Below are positions 12,361 to 20,800 of a DNA stretch of 64,000 bases, piece by piece. A program made the translations under genes and the position numbers. The notes below the pieces were generated by a model. The model was not told the DNA's origin and searched no databases. It was given only the letters and a program-made list of their open reading frames with translations. The stretch comes from Margaritifera margaritifera (lineage: Eukaryota > Mollusca > Bivalvia > Unionida > Margaritiferidae), in NCBI GenBank assembly GCA_029931535.1, contig JAQPZY010001498.1, positions 2,430,001 through 2,494,000 of the forward strand, in the 5' to 3' direction. Within the stretch, counting starts at the first letter, position 1; each line of letters begins with the position of its first letter.

Positions 12361-12687
12361 AATATGGGGAACATGGGACCATATGGGAAAAATTGGAAAT
12401 GTAATGTTAAAAAGGTCCATAGGATTAACATTATGGACCTGTATCTGGGGACATGGGAAATGTAATGTTAAAAACGTCCGTATGATTAACATTTGGAGAT
12501 TGTATGAGAGATATGGGAAATGTAATGTTAAAACCGTCCGCAGGATTAATATTATGGGAACTTTATGAGGGGAAATGGGAAATGTAATGTTAGAAACGTA
12601 CATAGGTTGAATATTATAGGACTGTATGGGGGGAATGGGAAATGTAATGCTGAAAACATCTATAGGTTTAACATAATGGGGCTGCAT
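12361..12687 (+). repeat. 60-62 bp tandem repeat, 5 units
   Basis: The core gggaaatgtaatgttaaaaa recurs with gtaatg at about 12401, 12462, 12522, 12584 and 12644. The rest of the unit follows the pattern cgtccataggattaacatta and tgggactgtatggggg. Units differ by 10-20 percent. It lies immediately left of the OTU-transposase element. Confidence 0.9.
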
Positions 12688-12747
12688 ACACCTATTGACC
12701 ATGACTCACACCTACTGACCAACACGAACACCTACTAACCAATGCGC
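12688..12747 (+). repeat. 20-bp tandem repeat, 3 units
   Basis: Three 20-bp units beginning acacctactgacca at 12688, 12708 and 12728. They sit between the 61-bp array and the predicted left end of the following element. Confidence 0.85.
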
Positions 12748-12965
12748 CTGTTGACTGACCCTTAGTGCATAAAGGTGCTATTTGCACTTTTGGTCAATTT
12801 GGACATTTTATGATAAAAAACTTCAAAATAGTCACATCTTACTGTGACAAAAAAATTGACACTATATTACACCAATATCTATATGAAATATTAAAATCAT
12901 CAAAGTCATATCTGCATAAAGTGTGAAAACTCTATGCATAAAGGTGCAATGTGCATTGTTTGCAT

Positions 12966-13002
12966 GCATCAAAGTTCTATTTGGCAAATAGCACCTTGAT
13001 GC
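12966..13002. repeat. terminal hairpin, left copy
   Basis: A 37-nt imperfect palindrome, GCATCAAAGTTCTATTTG followed by GCAAATAGCACCTTGATGC. It matches the hairpin at 18243-18279 and marks the left end region of the OTU-transposase element. Confidence 0.85.
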
Positions 13003-13128
13003 ATCTAATGAATGTGCCTATCTCTACATCATAGATCTATAGTGGTTTTGTTCACATAGCCTCCTCAATAAGGTAAATTGACCAGTGTGGTTTCAAATTA
13101 CACATTAATGGTGAGGTGAGAACAGTGC

Positions 13129-13425
13129 ACTAATTGGTTGTAAACTTCTTTTGCTTTATCAGCAAGTTCACTAATTGGTTGTAAACTTCTTTTGCTATTT
13201 CACAGTGGTTTTACAAACTAAATGGTTGATTTATAGAATCTGGGTCAGAGAATATTGTAGATATTTTAATGGTAAGTATTAAAGCATATTATTCATTTGT
13301 ATTTTACATAATGTAGTAACTCATTTCAATTGTATCAGTACTAATGCAAGTAATAAAGCATACCATTCATTTGTATTTTACAGAATATAGTAACTCATTT
13401 CTATTGTATCAGTACTATTATGCTC
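13129..13425. repeat. two short direct duplications
   Basis: A 27-28 bp sequence (actaattggttgtaaacttc and on) occurs at 13129 and 13170. A ~77 bp sequence (around aagcatattattcatttgta) occurs at about 13273 and again at about 13350. Both lie in the element's 5' non-coding part. Confidence 0.85.
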
Positions 13426-13591
13426 CAATTGTTTTTACTTGTATTGTGTTTACTTGATTTCTTTAAAAATAAAACCAATTTAAATTAAAATAATAGTAAA
13501 TTATCAGATTAGTGCTTTTCTGATGCATAATCTACTTGTATTTGCCATGTTATGACTAAAATATTATTGTAATGTTACAAATATATGTTAC

Positions 13592-15281
13592 ATGCAGGTA
13601 CAAGAGGAAGAGATGTCTGACTGGTCAGACAGTACAATAAATGCAGTCATTTATGAAATGGACAATCACATCGGAAATGAAAATGAGAAAGCACATCCTA
13701 AAAATGATTCTAAGAATCTCAGTGATGATGAGGGAGAGAGCGAGGATGAACCCTTGGCCGTGTTTGGAGAAGGATATGGGAGATTCCTGAAAAAGGCCAG
13801 TGTGAAGGTTTGGATGAAACAAATGATGCCAAGGATTACCAGCCTTCAAAAGATGATTTCAATTCATCTGATTCAAACATATCAGGGTCCTTAAACAGTA
13901 AAGTAAAGACTGACCAGAAACAAAAATGGAAGAAAAAGACAGGAAAGTGAATCAAGAGGAAACTGTTCAAATCCAAAAATACACATTTAGTTTCACAAGA
14001 TCTGAAAGATAAAATTAAGAAGAAGGGCGCATCATTAAAGGCAATACAAACACGAACTGAACAAAAGAGAGACACTAGTCTTAAGAAAATCGCTAAGCTG
14101 AAGAGCAAAAGATTACACGAGTTGAAACAAGTTATTAGAAACTACCATATTAAGCGACTTTACAACTTGCTTGCTTGCAGTGGATATAAACGTATTGCTG
14201 TTACCGCTGATGGGGATTGCTTCTTTGCTGCACTTAAGCTTCAAATGTAGCAATATTTAGCTCTTGAAAACTTTCGTAAACAAATAGCTGAGGACATGTC
14301 AGAAAACATACAACATTATATCAATTTTCTACAGGATAATGGATCTTCACAGGACAGGACAGTGCAGTTTGCTCGTGAAGTTGAATCAGTCAAGGGAAAG
14401 GGACAATGGAACACAAGTATTGCTGACTGTATACCATTAGCTGGAGCAAATATACTGAAAAGCCAAATAAAGATATTCTCAAGTGAGATTTATAATCCTG
14501 TGTATGACATAAAACCAGACTGACAGACTTTGACCAAAACTCATACATGTATTTATCATATTTGAAAATCAAAGGTGAAGAGCATTATGATGGCGTGGAC
14601 AACTGTTGAGAAAGAGGAAACACTGCTGGCAAAGGAAATGCTACTAAGACTTTGCAAACACTAGCTAAAGCAAAGCTGGGTAGTGGGCATGTTGATGTAA
14701 CACCACATAAAGAGGCAGCATATGTTAGTCCAAAAACTAAAGAATCTTTTCGAAAGAGAAAAGCAACATCAGAGATATGGAAAAGAAATATTCGGAAAAG
14801 AAACAGGAGCTGTGGCTTGGCATACATATCACAACGAGGCAAACAAATTGAGCAACGTAGCATGAAATTGCAAGACTGTTCTAAATGTAAGTTTAAATGC
14901 AATGAAAAAGTTACGGAAGAGGACAGAAAACAAATATTTGATACGTACTGGGGCCTACAAGATTACAACAGGCAGAGGCAGTTTATTTGCCAGAATATCA
15001 AGGACTGTAATCCCAAACGAGTTATGACAGGACGCAGGAAGACTAGCCTTCAATATGCTTTTGAAGTAAATAATACAAGAGTGAGAGTGTGCAAAATGTT
15101 CTTTATCAATACCCTTGGTATTGGTAAAAAGACAGTTACAATTGCTATGAACAGAAAATCTAGCGGTGTCTTCTCAGGTTCTGACAGGAGAGGAGAATTC
15201 TCACCCTGTAACAAAACACCATCTGCGTCTATTTAGTTCGTGTGTGCACATATCGAATCATTTCCAACAATGGAAGCACGT
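13592..15281 (+). pseudogene. OTU protease domain fused to transposase-like protein, N-terminal part
   Basis: The reading starts with an acidic region (MSDWSDSTINAVIYEMD, then SDDEGESEDEP; a frameshift near 13790 leads to a DYQPS-type acidic/Ser stretch). A Lys-rich linker follows, then an OTU-type cysteine protease domain. The catalytic Cys motif ADGDCFFAALKLQM is at 14206-14247, and an LENFRKQIAEDMSEN helix follows. After a frameshift at about 14520, a GEEHYDGV motif supplies the catalytic His (14583-14585). OTU enzymes cleave ubiquitin-type linkages. The same frame, with one TGA, continues into a basic region (WKRNIRKRNRSCGLAYISQR), a CSKCKFKCNEKVTEEDRKQI zinc-type motif, RQRQFICQNIKD and RVCKMFFINTLGI. 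These are hallmarks of a large uncharacterised transposase-like family of insects, cnidarians and molluscs. A TAG at 15234 precedes IESFPTMEARY, where the pogo-like element interrupts. Function is inferred; the copy is dead. Confidence 0.65.
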
Positions 15282-16059
15282 TACTGTAGTATAAGAAATT
15301 TTTGTGGAGGACCAATTTTCGTGGTTTTCGCTGTTGCCCCGAACCACGAATTTAAATACCCAACTTAAAATTAGCCACGTTTGACGATGACGCCACCCCA
15401 CCCCCCGCTCCTTTTCTGACTGTGTGTCGTTCCTAGAGATTAAGTAACCTACTAGTATTTCATAAATCAACGTCAATACTGTAATTTGGTAATAAAATAT
15501 TGCTTTACACGTGTTTGTTTTATTTTAACCCTTTGAAAAAAGAATTATAAAGCATTTTATATTGTTTCAATGCACACGTGTCAATAAGATATCCGATAAC
15601 TGTAATTTCCACTCACTGCCTTAAATTGATATGTGAGATAAGTAAGGATAGAGAGAAACGAGAAAAAGCATAGGCATTCAAACACTAGTAATGCTGAAAA
15701 TGAAAGAAAGAATAATAAAAAAAAACACTAGTATAGGAAAATTAAATTTAATACTTATTCAAATTGATCCTTCACTCGAGTACAACTGTTTTTGAACAAT
15801 TTAAAACCTCCTGAAACCACATTTCATTTTATCCCTGCATTTTTAATCCAAAAGAACAACAAGCCTGTAAAATACTAGAACTATTGTCTGAAGCACTATT
15901 ATTAATGAAACACTATGTATATACACTAATTACAGCAGAGTATTAAAGCTCACACTTCACTGATTTTCGGACAATGCCACTGTATCAACATCGTGTCAAT
16001 CAAGTCTCAATGTACACATAAATGCTTGTCAGGTAAATAATCCCAAAATTGCAGAATTA

Positions 16060-16400
16060 AACAAGTCCAGCTTTCTCCAAACCACTGATAATTAGGTCCC
16101 ATCTTTCACTCATTGTCGCGTGAGCTGTAATTATCCATTCAGCCCGAATTGGCTTGATTAATGAGGTTGCAATCAGTGATCGTCATCTTCCTTTTGTCGT
16201 GATGCCCTCCATGACCTGTTTAGCATACCAGTTGTGGAAGTGTTTTTTTTTTAATTATTCTTTGTACTCTTTATTTATTGTCAAGTCTAGTGGTTCAAGT
16301 TGGTTTTTTTATGAGGCAGGCACAAACAAACGCGTGATTCCACTGTTTTTCAATTTAGTTAGCATCTTGTCACATTGATGGGCTCCAAACACAACAAATA
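16060..16400 (-). pseudogene. pogo/Tigger-type DDE transposase, C-terminal fragment
   Basis: Reading the minus strand leftwards from about 16400 gives VVFGAHQCDKMLTKLKNSGI, then TRLFVPAS. Next is a region matching 'LEPLDLTINKEYKE' with one disruption, then HNWYAKQVMEGI and, after a stop, SLIKPIRAEWIITAHATMSE. This order is the third catalytic Asp region and C-terminal tail of DDE_1-type (pogo/Tigger, CENP-B-related) transposases: D-x-F-x-A-H, a VPA-x-CT-x-LQPLD motif, then 'K-LKPLHA-WL---'. The first two thirds of the enzyme are missing. It fits the TA duplication of the surrounding element. It would have catalysed cut-and-paste movement but is now fragmentary. Confidence 0.6.
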
Positions 16401-16516
16401 TTACCACTGACTGCAGATTGCATTGAGCAAAGGGCAGCCGGTCACGTGTTTTGTTCACTTTATGGACAGTGGTTTAAGTTAGAGATCATACAGGTGTACT
16501 TTAATAACCGACTGAC

Positions 16517-16750
16517 TTAGTGTTGTTGGCTGCGTCGGCTTCCTTTGATGTTGAGCACTCAGACGAAAACACGGTGTAACTGATTGATCTTGACATGTGT
16601 TTTATTTGTGATCATCAAGGCGGTATTATTGTTTTAGTGTTGTTGGCTGCGTCGGCTTCCATTGATGTTATTCACTTGGACAAAAACACGGTGTCAGTAT
16701 TGAGCTTGTCAGGTCTTTGATTTGTGCTCATACATGTGGAAGTATTGCTA
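16517..16750. repeat. 117-bp direct duplication inside the pogo-like element
   Basis: ttagtgttgttggctgcgtc occurs at 16517 and 16634. The following ~90 bp are also similar, including aaaacacggtgt and a cttgacatgtgttttatttg-like part. This is a tandem duplication of about 117 bp in two copies. Confidence 0.85.
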
Positions 16751-16937
16751 TAAACATTCAAGTGACCTCCGTTTGCCTCGGCATAGTTTTATTCTTTTTA
16801 TTCTTTATTTTGGGTATTTGTAGAGGTTAAATCACGAAATTAAACACTTAATATACAAACTTTGACAGACTAAACCACGAAGTACCCACGAAAATGTCTT
16901 TATTTTGAGCCCCACGAAAATAAATGATACTACAGTA

Positions 16938-17906
16938 TGTACGTAAACAATCGAGAAGAAAATATTTATCACAGGACTTGAACATAAAAAATGTGGCACT
17001 TGTATGTAAGTCAATGTAAATCAAAGGAGGTGAATCCAGCAAGCCAAGCAAAGTAGAGACAAATATGCTGTGATGAATACAATTATTAATTTTTCAAACC
17101 AAAGAAAAACCAGTGTTCCCAGTGTACAAATTTCAATATCAAAATGGTTGAAGGAAATGTTGACAATACTCTAAAAGAAATGCATGATTCCCATTTGAGG
17201 AGTAAGGAGAATTCACGAGACGAAAAATCTAATGATAAAATTAGAGCAAAGACTAACAATTCATTCTATGCTGCAACTTTTGACTTGCAAGCAGTATTGA
17301 ATACTCCATGCAGTCTTGTTGGAGAACTTTACAACAAACGAAAACTCTCTTGTTACAATCTATCATTTTACTCATTAGGAGATGAAAAGAAAACAGTGGT
17401 CTATGTTCCATCTCAGTGGCATACTGCCATATCTCTTTCAAAAAGAGAAAACCTTACATAGTTGTGCCAATGAAGTATACAGATTTCTTGAACCTGAAGT
17501 CATTTTCAAAGAAGTTTTGTCCAAATATGAAAGTCAGCACCAGAAATACAAGAATAAACTGGTTCAAAATTGTCTGGATAAAAATAGAGAAAACATCCCC
17601 AGGAACTGTATTTCTTAATGAAACATTTGATGAAAATGCCTTCATGGAAATTAAAGTTTTGTCAAGTACAAGGTCAAGGAATCAACTGCCAAACTTACAT
17701 GTACCAAGTGAATTGGAAGCACGCTATACCGCAAAATACCAATATCGAACAATAAGAAAACAGATCTACTATCTCTTTGTCACAGTGGGCTCATTCCTGA
17801 GGAATGTCATCCATATTATGAAGGAATACCAACGTCAAAGCATAAAATAGATTGCCTTCCAGTGCCAGATGTATCAGAAATTGAATATGAAACTGACGAT
17901 GAATAA
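16938..17906 (+). pseudogene. transposase-like protein, C-terminal part (split by pogo-like insert)
   Basis: This continues the gene interrupted at 15281. In order: VRKQSRRKYLSQDLNIKNV; then, after frameshifts, FFKPKKNQCSQCTNFN with a CxxC pair; then AATFDLQAVLNTPCSLVGEL with the first catalytic-type Asp; then YNKRKLSCYNLSFYSLGDEK. After about 17405 the expected central catalytic block is missing. The reading resumes at KRKPYIVVPMKYTDFLNLK and continues through FKIVWIKIEKTSPGTVF. It ends, after another frameshift, at the family's usual tail KTDLLSLCHSGLIPEECHPY and a stop near 17906. The family's C-terminus is typically 'DLLsLc.sG.IP.ey..fY'. The internal deletion of perhaps 200 residues removes the remaining DDE residues, so this copy could not transpose. 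Confidence 0.65.
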
Positions 17907-18242
17907 GTGAACAGTACTGTGACTGAAGTGCATCAGTAGCTTTCAAAAGGGAGTAATAATACAAATAATTATTCTTGCACATATCTGTTTTAGAAGTGCA
18001 ATGCCATGCTATCCTGAATACAAACAGTAACATTCTTTTTCACCTTATTATTGTGCTCATATTTAAAAGAAACAGTAGTCTAAAGCTTAGAAGCTGTTTT
18101 AAGGATTGCATATTAAAAGATGTACAATACAAATAAAATAAATCAGCAAAATTGCGCATCAAACGTTCATAGTCGTTGATTTATTTTATTTCAAAATGGT
18201 CTATTTGACAATGACATACTTTTTATAGAAGGTTGTAGGTAA

Positions 18243-18279
18243 GCATCAAGGTGCCATTTGCCAAATAGCACCTTGATGC
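18243..18279. repeat. terminal hairpin, right copy
   Basis: GCATCAAGGTGCCATTTG followed by CCAAATAGCACCTTGATGC. The arms match at 17 of 18 positions. It is the partner of the hairpin at 12966-13002. Confidence 0.9.
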
Positions 18280-18539
18280 TCAAAAGGTTTCAAATATTCT
18301 GTGTATGCATCAAGGTGATATTTGACAAAAAGGGGCATAACTTATAAATATATGAGTGTCTCAATATAAGTATTGCACCATTTTTATTACACTGATGTAA
18401 GCTACAAAAGACATATATAGATAATGCTTATATCATTTACATAAAGAGTGCAAATCTTTAAACAGCATTTTCTAAAAGGGTCGAAATATGCCATTCACTG
18501 CTGAAAATTAAGGTTTTACTGTAATTGGGTTCGAAACTG

Positions 18540-19385
18540 AAAAAGATGCATATAGTTATATAGTTTGGCCAACAACTGTAAGCTTAAATCATACATTGAA
18601 CTGAATACAAGGTTGGGACCAAAAGCTATTACTGATTTCGAGAAGGACTTCTTTAAAGTCATGAATAACGCCAGATGTGGCAAACAAATGGAAAACCTCA
18701 GAAAAAGAACAGTAAACATTTGTGTAGACGAAAACATTTTTGTCAAATGCCACAACGATATATCATTCGCAAGCAAAGAACTAATAGATGAAAATTAAGT
18801 GCTATTCAATCTAAAAAACAAGAAAATTAAACAAACCAAACCGATCTATGGTGATTTTGCTGTGTTAGAGCACTCCAAATGGTTGATGTATGAATTTTAC
18901 TACAAGTTGAAAAACAAATACAGTGATAAAATAAGACTACTCATGACTGATACAGATTTTTTATGAATTCATCTTGAAACAAAACTTTTACATCAATATG
19001 AAAGAGAACATAACATTTTATGACATTAGAGACTATCCCAAGAACAACATTTTTAACATACCAAAGACGAATTAGAAAGTTCCTGGATTTTTCAGAGACG
19101 AACTAAACATTGTACCAATCAGAGAGTTTATTTTTTCTCTTTCCTTTTTCCTTCTTCAATTCAAAACAAACAAAGATGAAAAAAGGTCGCAATGGAATAA
19201 AGAAATGAGTGATCAATAAAATTTTTAAATTCAAAATACACCGAAATTGCCTTTTCAAACATGGAGAAAATTACCAGCCAATTAAATTCCTCAGGTCATA
19301 CAAGCACGAGACACAGTAGCACTGAGGTCTTTCGATGATAAACGCTATGTAGTGGAAAAATACCATACGATCACGTAATTTCTCT
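18540..19385 (+). pseudogene. protein-primed family-B DNA polymerase, C-terminal part (Polinton/Maverick-like)
   Basis: The frame at 18565-18798 contains DFEKDFFKVMNNARCGKQME, the palm motif B region of the DNA polymerase found in Polinton/Maverick elements (the usual form is K-x-x-x-N-S-x-x-G-K-T-M-E-N; here the Ser and a later residue are changed). Downstream, past a stop, is LLMTDTDF at about 18940-18960, the motif C box (D-T-D) with catalytic aspartates retained. A DYPKN region and a FRDELN thumb-type motif follow, then a final SFDDKRYVVEKYHT near 19350. Such polymerases replicate the element's DNA from a terminal protein. The N-terminal exonuclease and TPR regions are absent. At least four stops or frameshifts show it is a fossil. 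The piece directly follows the right end of the OTU element. Confidence 0.65.
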
Positions 19386-19409
19386 GTAATGAAAAGGAAG
19401 ACCGGGGCA

Positions 19410-19615
19410 ATTCGCACGGTTGCTGTGTACCTTAGATGGGAAAGAATATTCGCATGCCGCCGTGTACCTTATCTGGAAAGACTATTCACACGGCCACCGT
19501 GTACATAATTTATGTAAAGCAATTCGTACGGCTGCGAGTGCCTGAAATATGAAGGGTGTTCACACGGCTGTGTATCAAAATCGGGAATAACTAGCCTAAT
19601 CCACACGGCAGTCTG
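19410..19615. repeat. 37-bp tandem array with palindromic core, about 6 units
   Basis: Units resemble ATTCGCACGGCTGCCGTGTA followed by CCTTATCTGGGAAAGA. Unit starts are near 19410, 19448, 19484, 19522, 19559 and 19598, a period of 36-40. Each unit carries an ACGGC-n-GCCGT palindrome. Two inverted units recur at 20196-20275. Confidence 0.8.
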
Positions 19616-19800
19616 ATGGATGTTTTCGCATTTTAGAATTGAAATTGTCAGATATTTAGTCGTTTACTCCATAACAAATATATTTATTTTCGCGTCTGAG
19701 TACCTTTAATGCCGAATTTGTAAGTCATTATCGTTAAAACTGGTACAATGTTACACTCCATCATTTTGCAGGGGCTCGTTACATTTGCAATTAAGAGTGT

Positions 19801-20040
19801 CCACTGGCGAATCCAGAAATTCTGTTTTTTTAGGGGGGTGGGCTTAAACAAGTAAGCAACGAGTCTGTGGGATGGGGGCCCAGGGGGCAAAGGTCCTGCA
19901 TATTAAATGTTTACAGGGCATAATTGAAGCCATCTAACTGTACTGAAAACTTAATCCGGTTGTTTCGAGCTCATTTTTTTTCGGGGGGGGGGCGGGGTTC
20001 CCGCGGCCTGCGCCCTCCTCGCCTCAAGATTCGTCCCTGG
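19801..20040. mobile_element. 240-bp MITE-like element with G/C runs
   Basis: The left end CCACTGGCGAATC (19801-19813) matches the complement of the right end GATTCGTCCCTGG (20028-20040) at 10 of 13 positions. The interior has G runs (19834-19840, 19984-19992) and gcgccctcctcgcctc. Small elements of this kind are widespread in invertebrate genomes and often give spurious 'RGRILRRGG'-type peptides. No target duplication is obvious. Confidence 0.5.
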
Positions 20041-20195
20041 TATCGGTCAACGGATGTAGGGATGGGGTCCAAACCAGTAACAATTTCATTAAGGTTTGGA
20101 CCCTCCCCCCGATCGACCAATTCTCTTAATTTCATAAGTAACGAATCCCTGTGTTCACATGATGATTTGATACAAAATGATTCTGAACTATTCGG

Positions 20196-20275
20196 ACTGA
20201 TCTCTAATGTATTCACCGGTCGCCGTGCGAATAGTCTTTGTAAAATTCAGTACACGGCTGCCGCACGAGAAGACA
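20196..20275. repeat. inverted partner of the 37-bp palindromic array
   Basis: GCCGTGCGAATAGTCTTT and TACACGGCTGCC are the reverse complement of the units at 19410-19615. The two arrays thus face each other across about 600 bp containing the MITE-like element. Confidence 0.75.
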
Positions 20276-20285
20276 CTTCCGAAAA

Positions 20286-20800
20286 TCAAAAAAAAACCCA
20301 AGTCTCATTAAAAGTGTTGTTTCTTCGGTTCTGTTTCAAAGTATCTACAATTTCTCTTTCATTTCGTCCTGAATAGCATGATACTCTACAAACACTCTTT
20401 CCATTGCTATTTTGTCTTTGTATAGAAAAAGACCAAACTACGTGTGTTTTCTCTAAAATCTTTGGGCAAAGAGTTGTACTTTTGTACCATTGCCCATACT
20501 GAAATGTCAAAATATATAGCACTTAAAGCTTGTAAAGTAGCTTAGTTGTCCTGAATACCCATATAGATATATATACCAGTAACTCTAACCACTTGAACAA
20601 TTTATCTTCAGGAACTATCACAATGACCATTTTATCTTTTAGTAACCACTTTCTATCATAAGCCTTGTTATACAGAAAAGTTGGACAGATGATAACGATG
20701 TAATAAAAGAAGTATTTGTTCTCCCTTTCTATCTGTTTTAGTGAAAACAATGTTTTCCCGTAATTAGCCAAACCCACAAAGTATTATGTTATGATGTTCT
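20286..20800 (-). pseudogene. Polinton-type packaging ATPase fragment
   Basis: The minus strand reads FVGLANYGKTLFSLKQIE, a Walker A loop of the form G-x-x-x-x-G-K-T with the S-L-K helix. It is followed by YFFYYIVIICPTFLYNKAYD (first strand after the P-loop) and MVIVIVPEDKLFKWLE. After a stop there is a shifted continuation containing KILEKT. These match the FtsK/HerA-like packaging ATPases of Polinton/Maverick and related animal virus-like elements, which pump DNA into capsids. The Walker B aspartates are not recognisable because the middle is deleted. It is convergent with the DNA polymerase fragment to the left. The P-loop differs in type from the ATPase at 43.4 kb, so two element lineages seem to be present. 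Confidence 0.5.

Larger units (their letters stand above)
15284..16935 (-). mobile_element. pogo-like DNA transposon with TA target duplication
   Basis: The left end reads CTGTAGTAT and the right end ATACTACAG, each flanked by TA (15282-15283 and 16936-16937), the duplication made by Tc1/mariner/pogo transposases. Both ends continue into TTTCGTGG-type repeats (for example ATTTTCGTGG near 15312 and its complement near 16890). Removing the insert restores the host element's frame (MEARY joined directly to VRKQSRRKYL), which confirms the boundaries to the base. A minus-strand DDE transposase C-terminus lies inside. Ends with TACTGT-G-AT...TTTTCGTGG are, from memory, widespread in bivalves. Confidence 0.85.
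12757..18482 (+). mobile_element. DNA transposon with OTU-transposase gene (defective, ~5.7 kb)
   Basis: The proposed ends are GACCCTT at 12757 and its complement AAGGGTC ending at 18482. Inside each end lies a near-identical 37-nt hairpin (12966-13002 and 18243-18279), together with degenerate GGTGCTATTTG-type half-sites, giving long imperfect terminal inverted repeats of about 250 bp. Between them is one broken plus-strand gene: acidic N-terminus, OTU protease domain, then a transposase-like protein. A 1.65 kb pogo-like transposon is inserted in the gene, and the catalytic middle of the transposase is deleted. I could not find a convincing target-site duplication at the outer ends, so the exact termini are tentative. 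Confidence 0.55.

Noticed and set aside
12325..12702. 125-codon minus-strand open frame
   Set aside because: It crosses the 61-bp tandem array. The frame stays open only because the repeat unit lacks stops in that phase, and the peptide has no motif.
19924..20376. 150-codon plus-strand frame across the G-rich region
   Set aside because: It overlaps a MITE-like element and inverted arrays. The opposite strand gives the familiar spurious 'YQGRILRRGG' peptide of such repeats.
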